Shown: positions 8,905 through 17,736 of the stretch, one piece after another
Layout of the letters: every line of letters begins with the position of its first letter
Position numbering within the stretch: the first letter of the stretch is position 1
DNA from: Sphingomonadales bacterium
GTDB lineage: Bacteria > Pseudomonadota > Alphaproteobacteria > Sphingomonadales > Sphingomonadaceae
DNA: 64,000 bases
Reading direction: 5' to 3'
Assembly: GCA_028871475.1 (NCBI GenBank)
Contig: JAGWMZ010000014.1
Span: 37,885 to 101,884 of the forward strand
Made by a program: the position numbers and the translations under genes
The notes under the pieces: model-generated
What the model saw: the letters and a program-made list of their open reading frames with translations, nothing else
Told to the model about the DNA's origin: nothing
Databases searched by the model: none

Positions 8905-9900
8905 ATGAACATGTCACGCTCCGCCCTGCTCCAACGACTGGCCGCCACCGGTCCCTTCGGCTTTGGCGCCTCCACGCTGGGCAATCTTTATCGCGTGATC
9001 GAGGATGAGGCTGCGCGCGCCACGGTGGATGCGGCATGGGAGCAAGGCATCCGCTATTTCGACACAGCGCCCTTCTATGGCTTTGGCCTGAGCGAAAGGC
9101 GTCTGGGCGATGCATTGCGCGGCCGCGAGCGTGACGGTTTCCTCCTTTCGACCAAGGTGGGCCGCCTGCTCGTGCCGGGCGAGGCCGGGGGGGAGCGGCA
9201 CGGGTTTCATTCGCCCATGCCCTTCGCGCCCGCCTATGATTACAGCTATGATGGCGTGATGCGCTCGGTCGAGGCGAGCCTGCACCGGCTGGGGCTGAGC
9301 CGCATCGACATTCTCTACATGCACGATCTTGGCCGTGTAACACATGGCGCCGCCCACGACCATTATCGCGCGCAGGCGGCCGGCGGGCTGCGCGCGATGG
9401 CGCAATTGCGCGATCAGGGCGTGGTTGCGGGCATCGGCCTTGGCGTCAATGAAACCGAGATCTGCGCCGACTGCATCAACGATGCCGATCTGGATGTGCT
9501 GATGATCGCGGGCCGCTACACGCTGCTCAACCGCGACAGTGAAGGCTTTTTCGAAACCTGCCGGCAGCGCGGCATCGGCATCGTCGGGGCCGGTGTGTTC
9601 AATTCCGGCATTCTGGCCACAGGCACGCAAGGCGGATCAGCCTATTACGACTACGGCCCGGCGCCGGACGATATACTGCGGCAAGTAGCAGCCATCGAAG
9701 CGATCTGCGCGCGCCACGCCATTCCCCTGCCCGCTGCCGCCCTGCAATTTGTCGCTCGCCATCCGGCCGTCACCCAGGTCGTGATCGGCACCGGCAATGC
9801 GGCGAGGATCAGGCAGAGCGCCGAACTGGCCAAGCAGGTCATTCCCGCGCAGGTCTGGAGAGCACTTGAGGAACTCGACCAAGCCACGCCCCTGTCCTGA
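8905..9900 (+). CDS. Aldo/keto reductase, L-fucose (D-threo-aldose) 1-dehydrogenase type
   Basis: A 331-residue aldo/keto reductase (TIM barrel). The catalytic tetrad is visible as Asp and Tyr in FDTAPFYGFG (about residue 50), Lys in LSTKVGRL and His in LYMHDLG. The family's L-fucose dehydrogenases oxidise L-fucose at C1 with NAD(P) to the lactone, which feeds the lactonase encoded divergently. It lies 12 bases after the zinc dehydrogenase and 39 before the fucose transporter, so the three form an operon. D-threo-aldoses such as L-galactose and D-arabinose are possible alternative substrates. Confidence 0.87.
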   Translation: MNMSRSALLQRLAATGPFGFGASTLGNLYRVIEDEAARATVDAAWEQGIRYFDTAPFYGFGLSERRLGDALRGRERDGFLLSTKVGRLLVPGEAGGERHGFHSPMPFAPAYDYSYDGVMRSVEASLHRLGLSRIDILYMHDLGRVTHGAAHDHYRAQAAGGLRAMAQLRDQGVVAGIGLGVNETEICADCINDADLDVLMIAGRYTLLNRDSEGFFETCRQRGIGIVGAGVFNSGILATGTQGGSAYYDYGPAPDDILRQVAAIEAICARHAIPLPAAALQFVARHPAVTQVVIGTGNAARIRQSAELAKQVIPAQVWRALEELDQATPLS

Positions 9901-9939
9901 CGCGCAGGCAAAACAACAAAACAAACAAGCGGAGATGAG

Positions 9940-11238
9940 ATGATGATGATTGGCGAGAGCGCTCCGGTGAGCGCAGGCGCATCGAGCGGCGGGTTCATTA
10001 CCCCGGCCTATCGCTGGGGCTTCGCGCTGATCGTCAGCCTGTTCTTCCTCTGGGCCCTTGCCAACAATCTCAACGATATTCTCATTCGCCAGTTCCAGAA
10101 GGCACTCGGCCTCAATCGGGCACAGGCCGGCTTCATCCAGTTCGTTTTCTACATCGGCTATTTCGTTGTCGCCCTGCCCGCCGGATTGCTGATGCGCCGT
10201 TTCGGCTATCGGGCGGGCGTGCTGACCGGGCTGCTGCTCTATGCGACGGGCGCTGCGCTGTTCTATCCGGCCTCGCTGATGCTCAGTTTTGGTGCGTTCC
10301 TTTTCGCACTGTTCCTGATCGCGGCGGGCGCGGCCTGCCTTGAAACCACAGCCAATGTCTACACCGCCGAATTCGGCTCTGCCCAGACGACGGTGCAAAG
10401 GCTCAACCTTGCCCAGGCCTTCAACGGGCTGGGCGCCAGCATCGCGCCGGTTCTGGGTGGCTTGCTGATCTTCTCGGGCGTGGAACATTCTGCGGCGCAG
10501 GTGGCGGCCATGACGCAGGTGAAACGTGCCGCCTATCGCGTTGCCGAAGCCAGCACCGTGCAGCTTCCCTATGCGCTGCTGGCCGTGGCGGCGCTGGCCG
10601 TGGCAGGCGCTGTGGCGATTGTCCGCCTGCCCGCCATGCGCAAGAGCCAGGACACACCGCTGCGCGCGCAGATGGCCGAACTGGCGCAATGCAAATCGCT
10701 TTCTGGCGCTGTGGTGGCGCAGTTCTTTTATGTCGGGGCACAAGTCGGCATCTGGAGCTATTTCATCGACTTCGTGAAAGATGTAACCCCCTGGGTGTCG
10801 GAACGGCAGGGCGCCTATCTGCTTTCGCTCAGCCTGGTGCTGTTCATGATCGGGCGCTTCTCCGGCACCGCCCTTATGGCGCGTATCCGCCCACCTGTCC
10901 TGCTGGGAGGCTACGCATTGGCCAACATCGCCCTTTGTGCCGTGGCAGCCATGGCGCCAGGCTGGATCGCCCTTGTGGCGCTGGTGCTGACCAGCTTTTT
11001 CATGTCGATCATGTTTCCCACGATCTTCGGCCTTGGCGTTGCCCCGCTGGGCGCTGCACGCCCGCTCGGCTCGTCCTTCATCATCATGGCGATCATCGGC
11101 GGGGCGCTGTTTCCTCCGCTGATGGGGCTCATCGCGGTTCGCGCCGGCAGCATCGCGCCGGCACTGTTCTTACCGCTGCTCGCCTTTGTGGTGATCGCCG
11201 TCTACGCCTTCAGGCTCAAGAGCGACAAGACGGCCTAA
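9940..11238 (+). CDS. fucP: L-fucose:proton symporter, FucP family (MFS)
   Basis: A 432-residue, 12-helix major facilitator of the FucP/sugar family, the same size as E. coli FucP (438). The segments FFLWALANNLNDILIRQFQKALGL near residue 35 and IQFVFYIGYFVVALPAG in the second helix are characteristic, and FMSIMFPTIFGLGV lies in the second half. It imports L-fucose (or a close 6-deoxy or galacto sugar) across the inner membrane with a proton. Several ATGs stand together at 9940-9948 behind GCGGAGATGAG; the first is used here. No strong terminator follows, only an imperfect GC-rich hairpin around 11262-11285. Confidence 0.92.
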   Translation: MMMIGESAPVSAGASSGGFITPAYRWGFALIVSLFFLWALANNLNDILIRQFQKALGLNRAQAGFIQFVFYIGYFVVALPAGLLMRRFGYRAGVLTGLLLYATGAALFYPASLMLSFGAFLFALFLIAAGAACLETTANVYTAEFGSAQTTVQRLNLAQAFNGLGASIAPVLGGLLIFSGVEHSAAQVAAMTQVKRAAYRVAEASTVQLPYALLAVAALAVAGAVAIVRLPAMRKSQDTPLRAQMAELAQCKSLSGAVVAQFFYVGAQVGIWSYFIDFVKDVTPWVSERQGAYLLSLSLVLFMIGRFSGTALMARIRPPVLLGGYALANIALCAVAAMAPGWIALVALVLTSFFMSIMFPTIFGLGVAPLGAARPLGSSFIIMAIIGGALFPPLMGLIAVRAGSIAPALFLPLLAFVVIAVYAFRLKSDKTA

Positions 11239-11306
11239 TCCCGCTATCGTATAAAAATCGGGACGAGGCAGCGCCCCGCCCCGACTATCTTGGGCGCAGG
11301 CTTGCG

Positions 11307-12230
11307 TCAGCTGGCAGGCTTCATCCAGCCATGCATGGCCATCCACCGGGCAAATTCCTCGAACCAGCCGGTGCTCGTCGTCGTCTTGGGATACATGCCG
11401 AAGCCGTGGCCGCCCTGCTCGAAGAAATGGAATTCCACGGGCCGTTTGGCCGAACGCCAGCTTTCAACCAGACCATAGCCGCCATGACCAAACAGCGGAT
11501 CATCCATGGCCAGCGCAACGAACAGTGGCGGCGCGTCAGCCGGAACCTTCACCGCTCCCTGCGGCCCATAGATGGTGCCGATAAAGGCGGGGCGGGCGTC
11601 CACCCCGTCGAGCGTAGTGGAGAGGGTCAACATCGCCCCCGCCGAGAACCCGACCATGCCGACACGGGCAGGATCGATGTGCCAATCCCCGGCACGCTTG
11701 CGCACAAGCGCGAAGGCAGCCCGGGCATCGGCGATCTGCGGGCCATAATCAGACCTTGCCGGAGCCCCGGTGGGCGGCGGCAGGCCCTTGGAGAAGCGGG
11801 CACGCTCCTCGTCCTGATAGGCGGTGATGTCGGACGGAGTCTGGTGCAGGCGGTATTTCAGCACAAAGGCTGCCACGCCCCGCGCGGCAAGTGCCTTGGC
11901 GACATCCCAGCCTTCGTTTTCCATGGACAGGGTGGTGAACCCGCCGCCCGGAGCGACAATAACCGCTGTGCCGGTTGCCTTGGCCGGGTCCGGCAGGAAG
12001 GGGGTCAGCGTTGCCACAGTGACATTGCGGGCAAAGGTGCTGCCATACTGGCGGTGCCAGACCTCGCTGGCCTTGGCCCCCGGCAGCGGCCCGGTACCCA
12101 GCACGATGGCGTCGGGCTGGGCAGGCGCGGCGATCTGAACCATCTTGTCGTTCTGGGCCTGCGCCGGCGAAACGAGTGCAACCGCAAGCGCCATAGCGGC
12201 CAACGGCCAGCGAACAATGGATGCCTTCAT
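11307..12230 (-). CDS. Secreted alpha/beta-hydrolase, acetyl (xylan) esterase-like
   Basis: A 307-residue protein with a signal peptide ending AQAQ near residue 26. The alpha/beta-hydrolase core shows an oxyanion loop APGGGF, the nucleophile elbow GFSAGA (Ser near 194), an Asp in MDDPLF near 240 and a His in GGHGFG near 273, so the triad is complete. This layout matches BD-FAE/acetylesterase-like enzymes found with xylanase genes, which remove acetyl groups from xylan or xylo-oligomers. It follows the GH3 gene on the same strand with a 115-bp gap holding a hairpin, so it may have partly separate expression. The exact ester substrate cannot be read from the sequence. Confidence 0.8.
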   Translation of the reverse strand: MKASIVRWPLAAMALAVALVSPAQAQNDKMVQIAAPAQPDAIVLGTGPLPGAKASEVWHRQYGSTFARNVTVATLTPFLPDPAKATGTAVIVAPGGGFTTLSMENEGWDVAKALAARGVAAFVLKYRLHQTPSDITAYQDEERARFSKGLPPPTGAPARSDYGPQIADARAAFALVRKRAGDWHIDPARVGMVGFSAGAMLTLSTTLDGVDARPAFIGTIYGPQGAVKVPADAPPLFVALAMDDPLFGHGGYGLVESWRSAKRPVEFHFFEQGGHGFGMYPKTTTSTGWFEEFARWMAMHGWMKPAS

Positions 12231-12298
12231 CGATACCTCTCCTCAAACGCATGCGCTGTCATGCAAATTGAACGGCTATAGTCTCTGATTGGCCTGGC

Positions 12299-12330
12299 AT
12301 GGCCGGGCTGACTGCAATCAAGCCGGCCAT
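12299..12330 (-). terminator. Hairpin between GH3 and acetylesterase genes
   Basis: ATGGCCGG (12299-12306) pairs with CCGGCCAT (12323-12330); with a one-base bulge the stem extends to 10 pairs. It lies 16 bases past the GH3 stop. No clear T-run follows, so it may be a weak terminator or an RNA-stability hairpin. Confidence 0.35.
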
Positions 12331-12345
12331 CGGCTCGCCCCCTCC

Positions 12346-15024
12346 TCAGCGCGGCACCGCCGCGCTTTGGTTTACGGTAAAGCTTGTTTCGACTGTGGGC
12401 AGGCCCTGGCCGGGCTGTCCGCCGCCCAGGCTGAGCGTGTAGCGCCCGGCAAGAACCGAGCGCACCCCGTCAGGGTCAACGCTGCTCAGATCGCGCGGCG
12501 ACAGATCAAAGCTGACGTCCTGCGTTTCGCCCGGTTTCAACGTCACGCGGCGAAAACCGCGCAGTGCGATGTTGGGCACACCCGGCCGTTGGGGGAAGCG
12601 CAGATAGACCTGCACCACCTCGTCGCCCGCCCGCGCGCCGGTGTTGCGCAGCCGCGCGCTGACATGCAGCCCCTTGGACGCGTCATCGCCCATCGGCGTA
12701 ACCGAAAGGTTCGAATAGGCAAAGCTGGTGTAACTCAGCCCATAGCCGAAGGGATAGACCGGCGTGCCGGTGAAATAGCGATAGGTGCGCCCCTTCATCG
12801 CGTAATTGTCGAAAGGCGGCAGATCGGCCAGCGTGTGATAGAAGGTGAGCGGCAGACGACCGGCCGGATTGGCCTCGCCTGACAGCACCTGCCCCACCGC
12901 CAGACCACCCGACTGGCCCGGATACCAGGCCTCAAGAATGGCATTGGCATGGTCACGCGCCCAGGACAGATCGATGGGGCTGCCGTTCATCGTCACCACC
13001 ACCAGCGGCTTGCCCAGCGCCCTGGCGCTTTCCAGCAGGGCGCGCTGGTCGGACGGCAAGGCGAGCGAGGTCTTGTCGCCCCCGGCAAAGCCCTCGACCT
13101 TGACCGGCATTTCCTCGCCTTCCAGATCGGAGGTGAGGCCAACGGCGGCCACCACGACATCGGCGCCGGCCACAGCCTTGCGCAGATCGGCCTGCTCATC
13201 ATGCGAGATGCGCTTCCAGAACAGCGCCGCCTCAGCCGGGTTGCCGCCCTCGACCTCGAAATGCAGCGGATAGCGCTGACCCTTCTTCAGCGCCACCTCC
13301 ACCAGCTTGAGCGGTTCGCCCCAGGTGCTGGCATGCTGCGCCTCGATTGCGGGCTTGCCGTCAACATCGATGGCGCCCTTCACACCCGTCACGCCCATGC
13401 GGTAAAAGCCGGTCTCGGGCGCCACGAAGAAGCCGCTCCACACCACCTTATAGGCATCGGAGAGCGACTTGATCTCCTGCGCGTGGTTGGCCAGTCTGGT
13501 TTCCGTGCGGGTGACCGCAGGCGTTGCGGCAAAGGTCCGCTCGCCGCGCGGGCGGGAGGGATCGAGCGCGTTGAAGTAATCGGCGCGCAAGCCCGGCTTG
13601 CCCGCCGGCGTCAGGAAATGACCCGGGGGCACCGGATCGCCATCGGTGATCGAGGCGCTGAAGGGCACGAGCTCCACCTGCGCGCCGGGCATGGCGCGGC
13701 GGATGCCTTCGACCACCGAAATCGGCGGCGCCGAATTGGGCGAGGAATAGTTACCGCGCAGCACGCGCGTGGCATCGGCCAGCGGACCGATGACCGCCAC
13801 GCGGACGGTCTTGCGCAGGGGCAGCGTGCCATCGTTCTTGAGCAGCACCAGGCTTTTCACCGCAGCGGTCAACGCCATGGCGCGGTGCTCGGGCGTATCG
13901 GCCATGGTGGGGGGCACGGGTGTCGTGTTCGGGCCGGAAATACCCGGCAGGTCGCCATTGCGATAACGGGCGGCAAACAGGCGCACCAGCGCCCGATCGA
14001 GATCGGTCTGGGTCAGAAGGCCGCGCTGCAGCGCCTCGACATAGGGCTTGTCCAGCCCCTGCTTGCCCACGACCGTGCCGTTGTTGCATTCATTGTCGAC
14101 ACCCGCGCGCAATGCCGCGGTTACCCCTTCTGCCGGATCGGTGGCATAGTGATGGTGTTCGGCAATATCGACCACCGCGTCACAGTCGGACACGACATAA
14201 CCGGTAAAGCCCCAGGCGCCGCGCAGATGGTCCTTGAGCAATTCATTGCTGGCGCAGGCGGGCTGGCCGTCAATGCTGTTATAGGCGCACATGATCGAAC
14301 CGGCATGGCCATCCACAATGGCGGCGCGGAACGCGGGTAGATAGGTATCCTCCAGATCATGGCGCGAGACATAGACATCGGCGACATGGCGGGTGGATTC
14401 GGGCCCTGAATGCACGGCGAAATGCTTGGGCGTGGCAATCACCCTGGGATGGGCGGGATCATCGCCCTGCATGCCGGTGATGAAGGCCACCCCCATATGG
14501 GCGGTGAGGAAAGGATCCTCGCCATAGGTTTCCTGCCCCCGGCCCCAGCGCGGATCGCGGAAGATGTTGATGTTGGGTGACCATGTGTCGAGCCCGGTGC
14601 CGATCTTGCCCAGATGCCCCGTTTCGCGGCCCAGCGTGTGCATGGCGCGCACCTCGGTGCTGATGACACCGGCCACATCATGCAGCATGGGCGCATCAAA
14701 GCTGGCGGCAAGGCCGATGGGCTCGGGGAAATTGGTGGTGGGCACCGGGCCAAAGGCGCCATGCAGGCTCTCGGTCCACCAGTTGTACGCCGGAATGCCA
14801 AGGCGGGGAATGGCGGGCGCCACATTGACCAGCTGCGCGATCTTCTCATCCACCGTCAGCTTGGAAACAGTCGCGGCCGCCAGTTGCTCGGCCGAGGCCT
14901 GCTGACCATCGGCCGCCAAGGCCTGCCCACACAACGCGAAACCCTGACCGGCCATCGCAGCCGTCAGCGCCGCAGCGGGAAGGAACGCGCGTAAATAGCG
15001 CCGTAGAGCAGGCGATGCTTGCAT
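12346..15024 (-). CDS. GH3 beta-xylosidase/beta-glucosidase with inserted PA14 domain
   Basis: An 892-residue GH3 enzyme with a signal peptide. The N-terminal barrel shows NWWTESLHGAFG, then PKHFAVHSGPE and VVSDCDAV near residue 278, whose Asp is the nucleophile. The second alpha/beta domain carries the GEEMPVKVEGFAGGDK region, and a PA14-like carbohydrate-binding insert (about 440-600, with FVAPETGFYRMGVTGVKGAI) interrupts it. A fibronectin-III-like domain closes the protein (YPFGYGLSYTSF and after). The WTESLHG block is typical of GH3 xylan 1,4-beta-xylosidases. A palindrome at 15414 like those of the LacI regulon lies 390 bp upstream, suggesting co-control with the xylan genes 35 kb away. 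Confidence 0.9.
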   Translation of the reverse strand: MQASPALRRYLRAFLPAAALTAAMAGQGFALCGQALAADGQQASAEQLAAATVSKLTVDEKIAQLVNVAPAIPRLGIPAYNWWTESLHGAFGPVPTTNFPEPIGLAASFDAPMLHDVAGVISTEVRAMHTLGRETGHLGKIGTGLDTWSPNINIFRDPRWGRGQETYGEDPFLTAHMGVAFITGMQGDDPAHPRVIATPKHFAVHSGPESTRHVADVYVSRHDLEDTYLPAFRAAIVDGHAGSIMCAYNSIDGQPACASNELLKDHLRGAWGFTGYVVSDCDAVVDIAEHHHYATDPAEGVTAALRAGVDNECNNGTVVGKQGLDKPYVEALQRGLLTQTDLDRALVRLFAARYRNGDLPGISGPNTTPVPPTMADTPEHRAMALTAAVKSLVLLKNDGTLPLRKTVRVAVIGPLADATRVLRGNYSSPNSAPPISVVEGIRRAMPGAQVELVPFSASITDGDPVPPGHFLTPAGKPGLRADYFNALDPSRPRGERTFAATPAVTRTETRLANHAQEIKSLSDAYKVVWSGFFVAPETGFYRMGVTGVKGAIDVDGKPAIEAQHASTWGEPLKLVEVALKKGQRYPLHFEVEGGNPAEAALFWKRISHDEQADLRKAVAGADVVVAAVGLTSDLEGEEMPVKVEGFAGGDKTSLALPSDQRALLESARALGKPLVVVTMNGSPIDLSWARDHANAILEAWYPGQSGGLAVGQVLSGEANPAGRLPLTFYHTLADLPPFDNYAMKGRTYRYFTGTPVYPFGYGLSYTSFAYSNLSVTPMGDDASKGLHVSARLRNTGARAGDEVVQVYLRFPQRPGVPNIALRGFRRVTLKPGETQDVSFDLSPRDLSSVDPDGVRSVLAGRYTLSLGGGQPGQGLPTVETSFTVNQSAAVPR

Positions 15025-15532
15025 TCAGAACTCTCCCTTAAACAAGCGGTTGCAGCTTCAAACCGGCTGCAGACCATGATCTGGTAAATTGGCACAACAC
15101 TTGGCGAACAAGCCCGCGTGGGTCACGCCGACAGGAACGAAGGTGAAATCGCTCGGGAGAGCGGTAAACGCCTGCACATCTCAAGTCCTGCAAGGCTGCA
15201 CGGCATTCGCTCGGCCACTGATCATCCATCGAGAACCGACCTGCCAGGCGGCACGCAAATGCCTCGCATTGATAGAAAATGTCCCCGTCATCTCCCAGAC
15301 AACTCACCGTCGCTGCAGTCATGACCTCCCGTGCAACGCAAGCGGAGCACATCAGAGCACATACCCAAGAATATTGCCCCAACGCATCTCGCCTGTCGGT
15401 TGTAGCGAGGAGAGATAGCGCTATCAATGCTTATTCTTACGGGCAAAATCTAATTTTCATAAATATGCACTGGATCGGCATGGAGTTTGAAAAAACGGAA
15501 ACATTCATTGCCCGGCGCTGACGGGGTCCTGC
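15025..15532. other. Intergenic region without a recognisable gene
   Basis: About 500 bp between the GH3 start and the Tn3 fragment. No open frame here resembles a known protein. It holds a perfect LacI-type palindrome at 15414-15425 and drops to AT-rich sequence around 15430-15480, which may hold the GH3 promoter, implying a long leader for GH3. Confidence 0.5.
15414..15425. promoter_or_regulatory. LacI-type operator, GATAGCGCTATC
   Basis: A perfect 12-bp palindrome sharing the TAGCGCT core with the sites at 36159, 45497 and 50039. The LacI regulator at 50156 is the obvious candidate binder. It is 390 bp upstream of the GH3 start. Confidence 0.6.
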
Positions 15533-15814
15533 ATGACCCTTCAGGCACACCATGTCTTGAAGAATGCGCTGCGGATTGGCCGACAGGGCGAAATCCGGGA
15601 TCGCACCAGCGTGGGACAGAACTTCCGGATTGCCCGCCTCAATCTGTTGGCTGTCATCGTGATATACTGGAACACCTTGAACCTGCATGAGGCGGTCGAA
15701 GCCCGGCGCCGAGATGGTCTCGATGTGCCGCCTGAATTGCTCGCCCACATCTCGCCGTTGGGCTGGGCGGACATCCTCCTGACCGGTGAATATCGCTGGT
15801 CCAAGGACACTTAA
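15533..15814 (+). pseudogene. Tn3-family transposase, C-terminal remnant
   Basis: Ninety-three codons matching the extreme C-terminus of Tn3-family TnpA: GRQGEIRDRTSVGQNF, then RLNLLAVIVIYWNT, then LLAHISPLGWADILLTGEYRW, the usual end of these transposases of about 1000 residues. The first 900 residues are absent and no 38-bp Tn3 terminal repeat was recognised beside it, so this is a decayed end of a transposon. It marks the left edge of a plasmid-like island and cannot encode an active enzyme. Confidence 0.82.
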
Positions 15815-15859
15815 CCGGTGTAGGCAAGATCGGATTGGAGAAATCGTGAAGGAATTACG

Positions 15860-16510
15860 ATGGCAGAAACAGCGACCAAACTGCCCAGCGACCGGGTGAT
15901 CCGCGCTCTGCTTGTTAAACATGCTTGTCCGGTAGGTTATCACGAGGTTCGCACCCGACTGTTGGGTGCGATCGCCAGTCCCGATCCGAACGTGAAGCCC
16001 ATGACGGTGATTGCTGACCTTTGGGGCGGCGCTTTGCCCGAGTTCGATAGTATGGAAGACGCCAATGAACTGCTGGGCCCGCTGGTGATGGGGCTATGGA
16101 ACGAACTGTCGGCCCACCAGCATCCCAAGAAGCCGTTCAAGGCCATGCCTGTGCCGATGGAGCCAACGGCCGCCAATCTCGCCAATTTTGGCATGGTGCG
16201 CGGCCAGGAGGCAGAAGGCTTTGTCGAAGGCCTGTTCAATGGGGCGGACGAGGCAGGCCTTCCTGAGCGGGCGCACGAAGCTGTCACACATTTGGGCGAC
16301 ATAAGGGCCATGATGCTCGGTGTCGCCGATCTTATCGAGCGCACCGCCGGCGAGCCCGAGGACCGCGCACAAATCAAGGAAACCATCAAGCATTTACGTG
16401 CCATGTCCGAGATCATGGAGACCGAAATCCACACTGCGGTTCTCGCCTGCGTGCGTTCGCGCCAGCAGGGACTCCCCGGCGTAACAGCGCCATTGCCAAC
16501 AAGGCAATGA
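15860..16510 (+). CDS. UPF0149/YecA-like conserved protein of unknown function
   Basis: A 216-residue soluble protein. The segment LWGGALPEFDSMEDANELLGPLVMGLWNEL (about residues 53-82) resembles the acidic helical core of UPF0149/YecA-type proteins; no zinc-binding SEC-C tail is present. No catalytic motif is visible. Its stop overlaps the next start by 4 bases (ATGA), so the pair is co-translated. The position between a Tn3 remnant and a toxin-antitoxin pair suggests arrival on a mobile element. Function unknown. Confidence 0.6.
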   Translation: MAETATKLPSDRVIRALLVKHACPVGYHEVRTRLLGAIASPDPNVKPMTVIADLWGGALPEFDSMEDANELLGPLVMGLWNELSAHQHPKKPFKAMPVPMEPTAANLANFGMVRGQEAEGFVEGLFNGADEAGLPERAHEAVTHLGDIRAMMLGVADLIERTAGEPEDRAQIKETIKHLRAMSEIMETEIHTAVLACVRSRQQGLPGVTAPLPTRQ

Positions 16511-16962
16511 GAACCATGCAGGAAACGGACGCGGAGCAACAGTTGCGCGAGAAATTGCGCAAGATCGAGGCCCTGTTTGCCGGTGCGGCAACTGCCGGTG
16601 AAAGAGCCGCGGCAGGCGCCGCAGCTGAACGCATACGGCGCCAATTTACCGAAACCAAATCGCGGGAAAAGGCCGAGGAGTTCAAGTTTTCCATTTCCGA
16701 CCCATGGTCGCACCAATTGTTCACCGCCCTATGTCGCCGCTATGGGCTACGTCCATTTCGCTACACACGCATGCACCGCCAGACGGTTATGGTTCACGCT
16801 CCTGCCAGCTTCATCAAGGGCACGCTGTGGCCGGAATTTCAGGCATTGAACGATGCGCTCAGCGCCCACCTGATGATCATCACTGAGCGGATCATCCGCG
16901 AGGAGGTTTATGCCACCACCGGGGAGGCCGACGAAATTCCCGAGCCAGCACGGCTGCGATGA
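16507..16962 (+). CDS. DUF2786-like small conserved protein
   Basis: A 151-residue protein. The N-terminal helix-rich part (LREKLRKIEALFAGAATAGERAAAGAAAERI) has the spacing of DUF2786 domains (KI..L..A...GT..E..AA...A). The C-terminal half is predicted alpha/beta with several aromatic and basic residues (RYGLRPFRYTRMHRQTVMVHAP). Translationally coupled to the gene before it (ATGA overlap); an internal ATG at 16516 is a possible alternative start. Such genes are often seen on plasmids and integrative elements; role unknown. Confidence 0.55.
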   Translation: MRTMQETDAEQQLREKLRKIEALFAGAATAGERAAAGAAAERIRRQFTETKSREKAEEFKFSISDPWSHQLFTALCRRYGLRPFRYTRMHRQTVMVHAPASFIKGTLWPEFQALNDALSAHLMIITERIIREEVYATTGEADEIPEPARLR

Positions 16963-17025
16963 CAATTGCGTTTTCGCTTGGGGTGTCATGCCGCCCCCTG
17001 CTGGAACGGTCGCCCATCAGCCAGG

Positions 17026-17055
17026 TTGACTGAGCGCTGCCTTTGTCGGTATATA
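17026..17055 (+). promoter_or_regulatory. Putative promoter/operator of the ParD/ParE-type pair
   Basis: TTGACT (17026-17031) and TATATA (17050-17055) are separated by 18 bp, a sigma70-like arrangement 28 bp upstream of the antitoxin ATG. The -10 lies in the palindrome GTATATAC (17049-17056), a likely site for autorepression by the ribbon-helix-helix antitoxin. Confidence 0.45.
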
Positions 17056-17083
17056 CAACTTCATCACCGACGAGAATGACGCC

Positions 17084-17350
17084 ATGAAAGCAGCTGTATT
17101 CACGATGAAGCTTGAACCCGACTTGAGGGCCGAGTTCATGGCCGAAGCTCAAGCAAGCCATCGGCCCGCCTCGCAGGTTGTGCGCGAATTTATGCGCTCG
17201 TTCGTCCAGCAGCAACGAGCACAGCGCGAGCATGACGCCTTCCTGCAACGCAAGATTGGGGTCGCCCGCGCATCGATGGCCGATGGGTTGGGCCGTTCGA
17301 ATGAGGAGGTTGAAGCCGCCTTCGCCGCTAGGCGTGCGGCTCATTCGTGA
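17084..17350 (+). CDS. Ribbon-helix-helix antitoxin (ParD/CopG type)
   Basis: An 88-residue protein. The first 45 residues form a ribbon-helix-helix: AVFTMKLEPDLRAEFMAEAQ, then ASQVVREFMRSF. The charged C-terminal tail would wrap the toxin. Its stop overlaps the toxin start (GTGA), the usual type II toxin-antitoxin arrangement. It would neutralise the ParE-like toxin and repress the shared promoter. Located in the mobile-element island, where it may stabilise acquired DNA. Confidence 0.82.
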   Translation: MKAAVFTMKLEPDLRAEFMAEAQASHRPASQVVREFMRSFVQQQRAQREHDAFLQRKIGVARASMADGLGRSNEEVEAAFAARRAAHS

Positions 17351-17631
17351 AAATTGTCTGGACGCCAGAGGCAGAGAAGGACCGTTCCGCGATCTGGGAT
17401 TATCTCGTGGCACGCGATCCTGGCGCTGCCCTCCGGATTGACCAACTATTCAGCGAAGCCGTTGCCAAGTTGACCGATTTCCCCATGCTTGGCCATGCGG
17501 GCATGGTTGCCGGGACACGCGAACTCATCCCGCATCGGAGCTATCGCATCATCTATGAAGTCGTGGGCGATACGATCTGGATTTTGGTTGTAATTCACAC
17601 AGCCCGACAATGGCCTCCGCTTCAAGGCTGA
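17347..17631 (+). CDS. RelE/ParE-family toxin
   Basis: A 94-residue RelE/ParE-fold toxin. MKIVWTPEAEKDRSAIWDYL, PMLGHAGMVAGTRELIPHRSYRIIYEV and a closing VIHTARQWPP are typical of ParE-type members (gyrase poisons) rather than ribosome-dependent RelE nucleases, but the target cannot be fixed from sequence. It starts with GTG overlapping the antitoxin stop, so toxin synthesis depends on antitoxin translation. Confidence 0.85.
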   Translation: MKIVWTPEAEKDRSAIWDYLVARDPGAALRIDQLFSEAVAKLTDFPMLGHAGMVAGTRELIPHRSYRIIYEVVGDTIWILVVIHTARQWPPLQG

Positions 17632-17736
17632 ATTGCTTCTCACCGCGAATGTCGCACTACAGGCGTACCGCGTTCTCCTTATAGACCAGGCACGGAAATA
17701 AGTTGAATTTTGAGTGTAGTTTCGATATAAATCCGC

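Noticed and set aside
11262..11285. GC-rich hairpin after fucP as an intrinsic terminator
   Set aside because: Only about 8 of 10 positions pair and there is no T-run; too weak to call.
12949..14340. Long plus-strand open frame over GH3
   Set aside because: Antisense shadow of a convincing GH3 gene with catalytic motifs; no independent motif or ribosome site.
15038..15427. A 129-codon minus-strand frame upstream of GH3
   Set aside because: No motif, atypical composition and no ribosome site; it also covers the operator palindrome.
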